Shown piece after piece: positions 22,031 through 33,561 of a stretch of 64,000 nt of DNA. The translations under genes were made by a program, and so were the position numbers. This DNA comes from Cryptomeria japonica. Its lineage: Eukaryota > Streptophyta > Pinopsida > Cupressales > Cupressaceae. Each line of letters opens with the position of its first letter. The stretch's first letter is position 1. The stretch lies in contig NC_081411.1 in NCBI RefSeq assembly GCF_030272615.1, positions 43,705,017 to 43,769,016 on the forward strand, in the 5' to 3' direction. The notes below the pieces were generated by a model, which saw nothing but the letters and a program-made list of their open reading frames with translations, was not told the origin of the DNA and did no database searches.

Positions 22031-22745
22031 TGTTGGGAAAATGGTGTTGTACACCTTGCATAATAATGTTTTATTGTTGCATTATTTTATTATTTTGTGA
22101 GGTGGACATGGAATTATATTATAATATCATATTGTATTGTTGCACCTAGGAGCACCTAGATGGACATGCAACATGTAGAGATTCCCTTGGAATATTCTTG
22201 TAACCACTTGATGAGTTGTATTGACACATTGATATTATTATATTGTATTTATTTAATATTGGAGAATGTAATTGTGATGAAGTACCCAATATTAAATGCG
22301 GGTCAAGGGTAGGTAGGAAAAATATTATATTTTATTGTCACATGGTTTGATGTAATACCACTTGGTGGTTTTGTGGGAGCTTGTGTTTATAAAAGCAACC
22401 ACAAGGGTAGTTGTTTGGGTTGGTCAGTTAGCCAGGTTAGAATTTGTGAATGAAGCATGGTATGGGATGTGTGGATTCATTCTTGGTCACATGGAGTGCT
22501 TGTTGATGGCTTGTTATGGCTGGGTTTTGAGAAGTTTTCCATAGTTGTATTATAATAAATGCATTGTTGATAATACATGGTGGATGATGTTTTTGGACGC
22601 TGGGTTTTCTCAGGGTATATCTTGTGTCACATTTTCATGGGTATGTTTTCTATTATTTTCATGTGGACTCTATGTGTTGATTTGATTAAGATCTAAATTG
22701 GGTTATGTGAAAATTGTCAAAAAATTGGTTGCAAGTTTCCTTTCA
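22031..22745 (+). repeat. Left LTR of the LARD-like element
   Basis: Starts TGTTGGG, ends CTTTCA. A TATA box TATAAAA lies at about 22388-22394 (GTGTTTATAAAAGCAACC). Confidence 0.9.
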
Positions 22746-22747
22746 AG

Positions 22748-22759
22748 TGGTATCAGAGC
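22748..22759 (+). promoter_or_regulatory. Primer-binding site, initiator tRNA-Met
   Basis: TGGTATCAGAGC, complementary to the 3' end of plant initiator Met tRNA, two bases after the LTR. Confidence 0.9.
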
Positions 22760-25700
22760 TATATGGTTTAATAGTGTTTATAACCCTAGTTGGAATCCAT
22801 GAATGCATGTATGAATAAAAGACAAGACAAGATATGAGGGTTTGTTGCAAGTTGTGGGTTGCAGATTTGTGGGCATTTGTTGAAGATCTAGTGTTACAAA
22901 AATTTGTTTCAAAATGGGTTTCCATTGATTTGTATTTTGGGGGTTTTGGGGGTGGAGTTTCAAATTTGACCCTGTGGAACAAAATGAACCCCATTGTTGT
23001 GATTAGAAAGACCAGGAGACAAATTTTGATATATAACTTGCCCTATTTTGGTGATAGAGAAATAATTTTGAAAATATTTTATACAGTCGTACCGCCTACA
23101 CAGTCATAAGAAAATAATATTAAAAAAAATCTTCTTGTTTATTAAACCTGTAGGGCCTTTTGTTTTGAAAAAGAAAAAAAATTTAAAAAAAAGGAAATGA
23201 TAAAATGTAGAAGTTTAAAAAAAAATTATATTCTTTAGTGTGGGGCAGGGCCACCACCCCCCATCCCCACCTCTACGGATTGTACCGCCGCAGTGGTACC
23301 ATTGTCGGTTGGTACTACTGCCGGTAGTGGTACCAAGTGGTACCAATGCTGGCAAGGATACTACCGGCAAGGGTACCATGCAGTCGATGGCCATTGTGGG
23401 GTGTGGGCTAGGCCCCCCCGTGCAGGGGATATTAAAATAAAAATTAAATGCCAATTAACAATAAATAAATCCGCCTTCTTTTAAAAAGCATTTTGAATAA
23501 ATGTTTTTGCAATAAGTAAATTATTAAAATTTCCCAATGTATTATTCAGGTTGGAAGATGAGATGTGTGAGGACCCGGCTAGTGGGCCCCACAAGAACAT
23601 TATTATAAAATTTGGAAAATACTTTTAGTTCAATCGGAGGGATTTTGTTTTTTGTGCTTATATATTTCCCATATCGCGAAATTGGACGTTTTCTTCCAAC
23701 TGGCATAACTTTCACCTAGGGAGTCAGTTTTTTGACTTCTTATACTCGTTGGAGAGGTGGTTCTGAGTACTACCATTTCGTATAGGTTTAATTTAGTGAT
23801 TTTGTTGTTTGGACATGTTTTGGGAGCCTAGAAGCCTGATATTCTCCTTGATGCATTGTTGGTCATATCATTTGCATATGGAATTGATTTTTCGATTTCG
23901 AATAGGAGTTGGAGAGGGTGTTCAGTGAACTTCAATTTGGTACTATTATTATATCATTTTTATGGGTATGAAGATGTGTGCACTTGTTTGATCACTTGTA
24001 GGTGCCTAAGATTCGGGGTGTGATTATGTGAGCATTTGTATGAGTCAAGGGACATAACCTTGACGGAGTGCATGTTTTCATTGGATATTTATGATGATAC
24101 AGATTATTAAATTGATGCTTCCTTGGTACAAGTTTACAGGTGTGTTTCAGAGTTAGAATTTGATGGCTACAAGTGCATAGGTTGTTCTTGGTTTGAGGAC
24201 ATGATTTGACTTGGTTTGAGACTTGGAGTTTTATGTGGGTGACATTTTGGATGTAGGTGATGATTATGGTGTCATGGGTATGTAAGTACATGTTTTGCAT
24301 TGACACGACATAGTCATGATTGTGGTGATTTGGTTTCATATTAGGAGTTTTTTCTTATCCCCCTTGATGCTTATTTGGTTCCTTTGACTATGGTACTAAT
24401 TTGTGGACATGTTTGGCAAATCATATCAGATGGCGATTTGGTGTTTGAGTCATGGTTGTCTACATGGATTATTCTCTTTGATATATCAGTTTGTAGTTTA
24501 CTAATGTGATGATGAGTTTACATGTTTAGTGATTGGATCTACGAGCTATGTGAATTGTAGGTTATGGCCAGTCCTCCAATTGCAGTGGGATGGCTCGGAT
24601 GTGGACTGTCTATATCCACCAGGTTTGATTCATTGTGGTGCATACTTCTTAGTTGAACTTGTCTGTGGTCATTTGTGCATTGGTATGGTTGTTTTGAGAT
24701 GAGAGAATCGATGACGTTATGGTACTTGGATAGTTGGATTGGGACTTTTAGCATGTATTTGATCACGATGTCATGATAGCTTTGTTATTTATTGATGCAC
24801 TTTTAGTGGGAGCTTTTAACAGTGATGAGTTGGCGATGGAGGATTTATTCTTGATTAGTGGTTTGTTGGTGGTGGTCGTATCTTCTTGATATGGAGCTCA
24901 TTGTTTACTTGTTACTATTAGCATTTCAGTTGATGTGTGTAGACCTGGATGTTCTTCATTTAGGAGATGGTTTATCACGATGCTATGGAGAGCTTGGTAT
25001 CGCAGTTCAATCGGAGCTTGTAGCAGTGATGTGTATTCACCATGTTGGTTGGTGGATGATCATCTTTGTGTGCAGATGTTGGAGGATACCTTAGATCCCG
25101 TTGTTGTAGAAGGGTTCTCTTGCATTTGAGCGTACACTGTTAGGAGATGTTTGCATCTTGAGGACTCACAAAGTTCTTGGTATAGGTGTGGTTTTATGAT
25201 TTCATTTGACATGGTTATCCTTGTTGTTTGGATGAATTATATTATGTCATGGTACACTCTTGATGTGCATTTAGGGTTTTGGCATGATGTGGTTATTTGA
25301 TATGTTCATATAGAGCATGTTATCTCTTTGAGATGGATTAGATCATGTTGTAATGTTTATGTTCATGATTCCATGGTTGGAGATTTGACATTGATCTTGG
25401 TTGGATCTCTTTGTATTGAGTGTATGCTCATTTGTTTGATACTTCATGATGATTCTATGTTGCATTTGGAGTTTGGCATGGATTGATTGGTTATGGGTAC
25501 TCATGGATAATTGGAGGATGTTGGTGATGCTAGTAGTCTCTTGTGATTAGAGGTATGTGTTGAGGTAGGTTGTTGTTTCAACTGGAAGTCTAAGGATAAT
25601 TTAATTCATTTATAGATTGAGAGGAGATTGTTCTTAGTGTGAGCCATGATGACTTGGATAGCTTGATGAGCATTCTCATTCACCACTCTTGGTCTACTCG

Positions 25701-26939
25701 GCAGTTTACTACTTGAGAGGTATTGCCCATTGTTTACTTTTAGGTGCATTATGTTTATGCTTATCTTTCATAGATATGGATCTTGAGCTATGGATAAATA
25801 TTTAGTTCTTGAGGGTTCATTTGAGAGATGTATGGCATTGGTTATCTCCTTGTGCATTTGAGTTATTATTATGATGGTGGCATTCATTGATATTAGTTTG
25901 GGAGATAGTTTATTGGGCATGTTCCCTTGGGATTGGGAATGGATATTTAGTTTGATCTTCTTGGTTATGAGAGGCTTACATCCATGATTGATTGCATGTT
26001 ATATATGTTGGTTTAGTCCAAGGGACTGAATGGTTTTGGGGTGTTATGCTTTTTATGTGGGGTTTTATGGGGGAGATCATACTTGACACAGTTATCATTT
26101 AGAGGTGTGTGTAGAAGGACATACTACGAGAATTGATTTGTAGTGTTTCTCTCTTTGTTTTGGTTATCTTCTTGGATGTTTGTATTCACATTACATTGGT
26201 TGGAGGTTGTTTAGAGCTATGTGCTCACTGGTTTTATGTTCATGTGTTGTCATGTAGGAGATAGCATAGAAGTTCCTTTATCTCTTTCTTTTGTTGGTGT
26301 GGAGAACATGGGAGAATGTTGGAGACATGGTGTGAGAGTGGTTCTTGCAGGTTATCAGTTTACATGATGTTCATATTGATGTGGATATTCTTGATACTAC
26401 ATGGTTACACCTATATGATATGTTAGTGGATTCATTTCTGATATTGACATTACCTATGTAGTGGGAATAACTTGGTGTACATACATGGAAGGTATTGCAC
26501 TTGGGGCTTATGGTTGCATGTTACTGGTTGCATATGTTGATGAGATGTTAATCACTTGGTTTGTATGCCTTGGAGGCATGTATAGTTGATGTGTTAGCAC
26601 TTGTTGTGGGTGTTATTTCAGCTATGTAAATAGCTACCTTTGCATTGGATACATTTGGATTAGTGTTTGTGGTCGAATATCAGTTGGTGCAAGACTTATC
26701 ATTTGTTGTGACAGATTGTGTGGCTTTCTCTTTGGATGACCTTTTCATGTCCAGTGGCAGTGGCATGATGGAGGGTAGGAGCATTCATGTATGAGATGGT
26801 GGTCACTTTATTTCTTGTTGCAGATATCTTGATGGAGCACATGGACCACTTGGACTCCATGATGGTATATGTGCATGGTGAGATCAGTCTCTTATTCGTG
26901 TGATGGATTACTTCTTGGCCCTTATACAATATATACAAC
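22760..26939 (+). other. Interior of the LARD-like element, no gene seen
   Basis: No convincing coding frame on either strand. One GC-rich island (23237-23440) stands out: GGTACC-centred words (GTGGTACCATTG, GTGGTACCAAGTGGTACCAATG, GGGTACCATG) within CCGGTAGT/ACTACCGG inverted pairs. From 24000 on the sequence is T/G-rich and slightly repetitive (TTGATGTGG-type words). Homopolymer A/T runs fill 23105-23235. Confidence 0.55.
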
Positions 26940-27700
26940 AAGTGGGAGAATGTTGGGAAAATGGTGTTGTAAACCTTGCATAATAATGTTTTATTATTGT
27001 ATTATTTTATTATTTTGTTAGGTGGACATGGAATTATATTGTAATATCATATTGTATTGTTGCACCTAGGAACACCTAGATGGATGTGCAACATGTAGAG
27101 ATTCCTTTGGAATATTCTTATAACCACTTGATGAGTTGTATTGACACATTGGTATTATTATATTGTATTTATTTAATATTGGGGAATGTAATTGTGATGA
27201 AGTACCACCCAATATTAAATGTGGGTCAAGGGTAGGTAGGAAAAATATTATATTTTATTGTCATATGGTTTTGGGCACATGGTTTGATGTAATACCACTT
27301 GGTGGTTTTGTGGGAGCTTGTGTTTATAAAAGCAACCACAAGAGTAGTTGTTTGGGTTGGTCAATTAGCCAGGTTAGCATTTGTGAAGGAAGAATGGCAT
27401 AGGATGTGTGGATTCATGCTTGGTCACATGGAGTTCTTGTTGATGGCTTGTTATGGTTGGGTTTTTAGAAGATTTCCATAGTTGTATTGTAATGGATGCA
27501 TACCTGATAATACATGGTGGATGATGTTTTTGGAGGTTGGGTTTTTTCCCTCGTGAGGGTTTTCACAGAGTATATCTTGTGTCACATTTTCATGGGTATG
27601 TTGTCTATTCTTCGCATTTGGACTCTATGTGTTGATTTGATTAAGATCTAAATTGGGTTATGTGGAAATTGTCAAAAAATTGGCTGCAAGTTTCCTTTCA
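26940..27700 (+). repeat. Polypurine tract and right LTR of the LARD-like element
   Basis: Purine tract AAGTGGGAGAA at 26940-26950, then LTR 26951-27700. Same ends as the left copy; TATA at about 27325-27330. It has an extra TTTTGGGCACATGG-type insertion and other small indels relative to the left LTR. Confidence 0.88.
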
Positions 27701-28131
27701 ATGATAAGGATGTATTATGATAATGAATGTAATTGATATTAATGCAACTAAATGTAATCGATATAAATGCAACTAAATGTAATAATGATAAATGATCTAT
27801 TGTAACTGTAGTCACATAAATCTGTCCAGTTTAATTAAATGAATATTTGCTATTTATTTAATTAAAAAATCCACTAGCCATCAGTTAATTAAATTAATAT
27901 TTAATTAATTCATCTTCAAACATTCTCCTATTAATTAAATAAATTATTCAATTTATTTTAATTAATTCACTATACCAAATTCACAATCAATTAAATGAAT
28001 AAAATCTATTTATTTAATTAAATCCCCCTTTTCCTCTTTTAAATAAATTAACATTTATTTAAATCATTTAAAAACCCCCCCACTTGCATTTTCTTACAAA
28101 TGCAACTTCCACACATTTATTGAAATAAACT

Positions 28132-29805
28132 TGTAGCGTCGTAAATTGTACGCACTTGCTAGGGTGGTACAATTTCACACCTAGTTTAGCACCCGCCTTA
28201 GTGCATTTTACATTTTGCATTGCATTGCTCCTTTAGCACTTAATTAATCAAATTAATTAGGTCTAAGGTCCTATTTCATCATCCTTCACATCATAAAGTC
28301 GGGCCCTTTCGTTAAAGTGTGCCTCTTTTCATGTTATTCCTCCAATACATCATCTAATCAAAAACTCTAATTAAGTCCTATTTCGAACTTGGGGGCTTGA
28401 TTTCGGGGGTCAAAACATCTCGAAATCACCTGTAACTTCGGGATTCTCTCTAAAATCACCATATCTGACGGCCCTAAAAATTTGGTGAAAATTTGTCGGG
28501 ACCGTGGCGCCCGGAGTGCACATGGTCCCGGACATTTTTCCCGAAATTTTAGGAGCGTGATCCAATCATAAAATAAAGCTTAACCCCAAGAAATTGGCGG
28601 GATATTCAATCTCTAGGTCGGCCAAAAGATGAAATTGCGACCTAGGGTTTCATACATAAGAGCTCTCTTTCTTCATTTGAAAGGATCCGAATTTTGTTTT
28701 CAGGAACTTCATATGCAGTGAAAGAGCAGATCTTTGAAGACTTCAACAACTTTCAACATCCCTCTATCAAGCATTTATCAAATCCTTTCATCCATTTAGG
28801 GCTTGGAAGACATTGAAGAACAATAGGAGATTACTGACTGAAGATTGGCTTGTACCTCTCCCTTGGGGGTTGGGTATGATTTCATGTTGTTTTCATGTCT
28901 TTGCATAAGCTTCAATATATCATTCATTCATGCTTTAGATCACTTTGCATCTTGATTTAGAGCATTTACATTATCATTCACAAGCAATTAGGGTTTACTT
29001 TCTAGGTTGCTCTAGTTTGCTTTCTTGCATTTTAGGACCTTGCACACACACTAGGTCTGGACACACAATACATTTTACAAAACAACTTGGCTATTCGTGG
29101 AGGTGGAAATCACCGAAGTGGGGGTTTGACTAAGGCAAAACCCTATATAGCCGCCCATACCCCCTTTTTTCAGATATCAGTGCAGGTTTCGGGACTCGGA
29201 CGACGCCGCAGGATACAGATCCGGAGAGAACAGGTCGAGACAGCACTCTGCATCAAATTGCAGAGCAAAAGACTGGGACAGGGGCGCTGGGCACCCTGGT
29301 CCTGCTAGGACAGGGGCGCTAGGTTCCCTGGTCCCTGGGACAGAGGCGCTGGGCGCCCTAGTCCTCCGGACAGACAGCATTTCTGACAGTTTCCGACAGT
29401 GTTCCAGAGTGCAAAACAGTAGTTTCCGGTGCAGTTTTCAGGACAGAATCAAAACAGTGGCGCCCGCGCCCCTGTCCCGAACATTTTCAGTCCGATTTTG
29501 ACTCCAGGTACGCATTTGCATTCTTGTTTTATCCTTGTGTTTATAGCTTTCCATTGTTTAAGTTCAATTCTGCAATCTTGTTGTTAGTTCATACTTGCAT
29601 TTTAGGGTTAGGAATTGGACTTGCATAATCTTACCTTTCAAATACAACGAAGGAATAGAAATCCTAATAGGTAGCCCGTGGCTCTCTCTTTCACAAAAAT
29701 AAGTAGCCAATTGTGTGATACCTCTAGGCTCTTTCGTATTCCGTAATGTGTGACAAGAGGTAGGATTAGGGCATGATAACCTAGTCTCGCTTTTTCCCCC
29801 ACACA
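28132..29805 (+). mobile_element. Solo LTR inserted in the 5' LTR of element B
   Basis: Begins TGTAGCGTCGTAAATTG and ends CCCCCACACA, with a perfect 5-bp duplication AAACT at 28127-28131 and 29806-29810. The 3' LTR of B has the uninterrupted site. Length 1,674 bp, no coding region, no primer site at either end, so a solo LTR of another family is the simplest reading. It is GC-richer than its surroundings. A possible TATA (CTATATAG) lies near 29147. Confidence 0.88.
29270..29372 (+). repeat. Three GC-rich repeats of about 35-40 bp in the solo LTR
   Basis: GGGACAGGGGCGCTGGGC and CCTGGTCCTG-type halves repeat three times (about 29275, 29308, 29336). GGCGCT/AGCGCC and GGGCGCCC inverted words could form hairpins in RNA. 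Confidence 0.7.
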
Positions 29806-30403
29806 AAACTAATTTTATTTTAAATAAAAATCCTATTTTCCCTCACCCACCAAATCCAATTGCAAAATCTAATCCCCTTCTAGATTCTTCTAACCCCTTC
29901 TTAATTAGCCTAATCCATCCCCTAATTATTGTCACATTCCTAAGCAAAATGGAGTCACTTCTCAAAGACTTCAAAAGTCTTTGAAAAGCATTTAATGCTT
30001 TGTGTGTTCAACAAATTAACCCCCAAAGTCTTCAAAGACCACTAATGGCTCTTACATGACCATTTATGGCTCTTACATAACCATTTATGGTTATTTCAAA
30101 CTTGTCCCCCCAAGCATTTATTGTTTTGACCATATTTATCCCTCTTGCCTTTGGACAAGAATTTATACATTGGATAAAAGCTTTATTCTTTGAATAAAGA
30201 GTTTATTCATTTAATTAACCTTGACCTTAACTCCCAAAGTCATGTCAAGCATTTAATGCTTATTCCCTCTCCTCTCAACCTATCTCACATTGACACTTGT
30301 CATCCTGGGATTGGGTTGAAAGCCCTCACATGGATTTGAAATCATTCAATCCTGACCCTTGTTGAGATTACTCAATCTCAACCATCCATTGCTCCATTTT
30401 TCC

Positions 30404-30411
30404 TATAAATA
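30404..30411 (+). promoter_or_regulatory. TATA box of element B 5' LTR
   Basis: CCTATAAATAGAGCCC, identical in the 3' LTR at 47516-47523 and conserved in element A. Confidence 0.7.
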
Positions 30412-30871
30412 GAGCCCATTTCTTCATAATCCAGATCCTGAAAACTTGTATGCATTTAACCTATAGGCATTTTAGAGAGCATTTAGCATAGCAAACTAAT
30501 ATCTTTGTTATTTTAGTTAAAATCAATCATTTTCAATAGCATCTAGTATTTTAGCTTTTCATTTTACATTTGGAGCAAAATACTCAAATCTCAATCCTCC
30601 ATAAGCATCCATAGTGCAAAAAGCTGCTGAGAGCTACACTATTTTGGAACTTGGAGAGGAGAGGAACAAAGGAGAAGAAGCTAAGAGCATGTTAGGAGGT
30701 ATTTGGAGATGCCTCATCATATTTGCTTCTTTAGTTAAATATTCTTTCATGTTTTTAGTATCTCTTTTGATATGCCTGTTTAGATTAGTTTTTGATTGAT
30801 TAACACTAACGGTTTCTTGTGTGTGTGTTATTTATCTCAGACTAACCTTGTCCATTTTGCAGAACATCATT

Positions 30872-30887
30872 TGGTGAACCCGACGTG
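30872..30887 (+). promoter_or_regulatory. Primer-binding site of element B, tRNA not assigned
   Basis: TGGTGAACCCGACGTG begins two bases after the LTR, the normal place. It would pair with a tRNA ending CACGTCGGGTTCACCA. I cannot name the tRNA from memory. Confidence 0.6.
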
Positions 30888-30949
30888 AATCAAACACCCA
30901 AGAAATTATTTTTTTAACCAATAACACGTTTGCATGTTGAAATTGTCAC

Positions 30950-31205
30950 ACAGGTTGTGCTTTAGCGCTATTGATCATGTTCTAGTGCTATTGATACTTG
31001 TTGTTCTAGCGCTATTGTTCTTAAAATAGCTTTATTGCATCATTATTAGCATTGTTGAAACTGTTTTCGCGCTTTTGAAACTATTTTGGTGCTATTGACC
31101 TTTTTTCAGCTCTTTTTCCCTCTTTGTCTTTCTTTTTCTTTTAGCGTGTTTGTATTAAATAGCGCTTCTGTTCAAACACAGACTAGCGCTATTGCAACAG
31201 AACAT
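30950..31205 (+). repeat. AGCGCTATTG short repeats in the leader of element B
   Basis: AGCGCT occurs four times (TTTAGCGCTATTG, TCTAGCGCTATTG, AATAGCGCTTCTG, CTAGCGCTATTGC) with variants TAGTGCTATTG, TTGGTGCTATTG and TCGCGCTTTTG between. The same word in the opposite strand fills the intron of B's antisense PMD gene. Confidence 0.7.
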
Positions 31206-33561
31206 TGTAAAAAAAGACCTTGTAACAGAAAAAGTGAAAAATTTTAGGCTTGTGGAAGCCCCCCTTAGATATGGATTTTACTAACCGGTTGTTGATTATG
31301 CAGGTTTAAAAACTCACCTTTTTAAAATCAAAATTTATTTTGGTGTTTTAAAACTTGAACAAACAAATCTTTCCCTTGTCTTCTAGTTAGGATCACTTGT
31401 TTCTTTGGTGCATTAAAACTGAACAAAACAACATTTGTTTTCTTGCAAGTTAGGAAACACACTTTATTTGGTGCTTAAAATCAACAATTCCATTTTCTTG
31501 CATCAAACTAAAGAATTTACAATCCACACTTCAATTTTTGGTGCACATAAAATACACAATCCACTTGTTTTGATTTTTGCAAGCGATTTTACTTCATGCA
31601 AACGTGTTTTCATTAAGTTGACTAGGATTTCAAATTCTAGTTTACTCAAACATATTGTCTTTGAAGTTAAAAAGAACACCATGAATGTTGGAGCAACATC
31701 TCCAAATAGTTAGATCACATTGCAATGGCAGATTAAAAAGAACAAGTGTTTTTCGTGCTTGGCACACTTGTGCAAAAAGGTTGGTCGAGTGGTCCTACTT
31801 CTAACACACACTATCCTCTCCCTTGGCTTTCGTGGTCCTAGGTGCAAGAGAAAAGTGTTAGTAACACTCAAAAAAATTTATCTTTTTAAGAGAGGCCTGC
31901 CGGAGACACATCACTCTTGGGAACGACCTCGCGCGGTAAATCCTTTGAGCTGCTATAAAAATCAGATGAGAGCGAAAGCTATAGCCTTGGGTATAGCTGT
32001 TCCTATAGTGTAACTGGTCGAAAGGACAAATGGGCCCCACCACCAGTTACAAGGCTCTTAAGTGAGTCACTGCAGAATGAACTTATGTCCAAAAACATCA
32101 AACATGACTAAACACCTTTAAGTAGTAGCCCACCTGTTCTATTGATTGAGTATATTTGTGATATAATTTAGTGCAAGAGCATAGATGGTTTTGCTCCCAA
32201 GATACTCACCATACATATTTCTTTGAGTAGAAACATAGATTTTTGAAAAGTCACTTGTGACTTGATAAAAGTGGTGACTCCCACATCATAGGGATCATCT
32301 TTTTGTTATGCTCATGCAAGACTTAGTATATCACATCCTTACCTGCCACGGCGGGATTCATAAGGTATGTAGTACCAAAGTCGAAGAAATATCAAGATGT
32401 GGGCTAAATTTATCACAACTAGCCATTTGACCTTAGGGATAAAAAGTGTTTGAAATGTCTTCGTGTCATTCAAGACCAAGTACAAATTGAGCTGACTTCA
32501 GGCTTTGGAAATACACTTTAAAATACATCTAAAAGAAAGAGTTGTACAAAGTCCAAAGATTGGCTTGATCTAGACCCATACTCATTTGTGCCTTTTAGGC
32601 AACATTCTTGTGTTTGTGTGCTTGCTTTGTTTTCTTGTCAAAGAAGAATCAAAAATCAATTTCAAAACAAAGTATTCATCCAACCAAACACATCAAAAAC
32701 AAAGTGTAAACAACAAAAGTATCAAAACTTTATGACCATTCTTCACATCTTGCGAAAGAAGAAGCATCATTAGAATATCAACTTGAAAAGAAGACCATTA
32801 AGCTCAAAGGCTTTGATCAAAAGGAGGAAATCCTTCTATATAAATAGACAAATCTTTGTCTCCCATAGAGTTTTTCTGCATCACATGCATCTCTACCTTC
32901 AAGGCAAAACAAACGAATTTGATTCAGAATCATTAAACCGCAGAGCTTTTATGCAATATAGAGCTCTGAGTTATCACAAAAACCAAGGAGGTAAGATTAA
33001 TCCCAACTTTTTCCCAAACATTTGTATCACATACAACACAGCTCAAGAAATACCACCAACACCTGAAAGAGAAGAGGTAGAGTTTGTCCCATTTGTGACA
33101 CAAAGTTTTTATTGAAGTGGAAAACATTTCATCCATTATCTTACTCATACATCATCACTTCATCATCAATCCGTCCCAACTCTCAAAACATTAAGAGGTT
33201 CTTGTCCCAAGTTCTCTTTTATATATTGCTTGGATCAAACACATCACATCACTTTTTAGATTGTTTCTACATCTAGGATAAGCTCATCCTAAGAGACACA
33301 TCTACGCAGGGTAAAACTAGTTCATGAGTGAATCCTCTCATTACTAGGTAGTTCAATCTATAACACATCTTAGATTTCTCTACACCTTATCACATCAAAA
33401 CTTATCAAACAAGCAAGCAATTCAAAGAAGGAATTTCGGTTACATCTACCTTAAAAGTGCTAGAGATCTACATGCAACATAATTCACCAACCATCAATCT
33501 CTCATTTCATCAAAAACTCATCATCATTTTCACACAACTTCAACAAAAGCTTGCAAGCAAA
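31206..33561 (+). other. 5' leader of element B, non-coding
   Basis: About 2.3 kb before the gag start with no frame that matches a known domain. It resembles ordinary long untranslated leaders of Tat elements. I see no RNA gene in it. Confidence 0.5.

Larger units (their letters stand above)
22031..27700 (+). mobile_element. Non-coding LTR retrotransposon (LARD-like), 5.67 kb
   Basis: Two direct LTRs begin TGTTGGGAAAATGGTGTTGT and end TTTCCTTTCA. The flanks are ATGAT at 22026-22030 and ATGAT at 27701-27705, a perfect 5-bp target duplication. A primer-binding site for initiator tRNA-Met (TGGTATCAGAGC) lies two bases after the left LTR, and a purine tract (AAGTGGGAGAA) precedes the right one. 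The 4.2-kb interior has no frame above about 115 codons and no gag or pol motif, so it would need proteins of another element, as in large retrotransposon derivatives. The LTRs differ by small indels and scattered changes (715 versus 750 bp). It inserted into the spacer of element A. Confidence 0.9.
27807..30869 (+). repeat. 5' LTR of element B, split by a solo LTR
   Basis: 27807-28131 and 29811-30869 together match the 3' LTR 46598-47983. The AT-rich first part has TTAATTAAAT words; the TATA box TATAAATA is at 30404-30411. The short frame 30614-30799 inside it recurs in the 3' LTR with few changes and is not a gene. Confidence 0.92.

Noticed and set aside
22748-22770. TGGTATCAGAGCT as part of a tRNA gene
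   Set aside because: Only the 12-base tail complement is present, right after an LTR. It is a primer-binding site; the same holds for 62155-62167.
24539-25129. Small frames of 60-80 codons in the LARD interior
   Set aside because: No domain, no consistent frame and both strands equally open; expected by chance in TG-rich DNA.
29087-29380. Short frames on both strands in a GC-rich part, as a host exon
   Set aside because: They lie inside the TG...CA solo LTR with exact target duplication and contain tandem repeats; no splice or homology support.
30614-30799. 61-codon frame repeated almost unchanged at 47726-47911
   Set aside because: Its conservation is explained by both copies lying in the two LTRs of element B.
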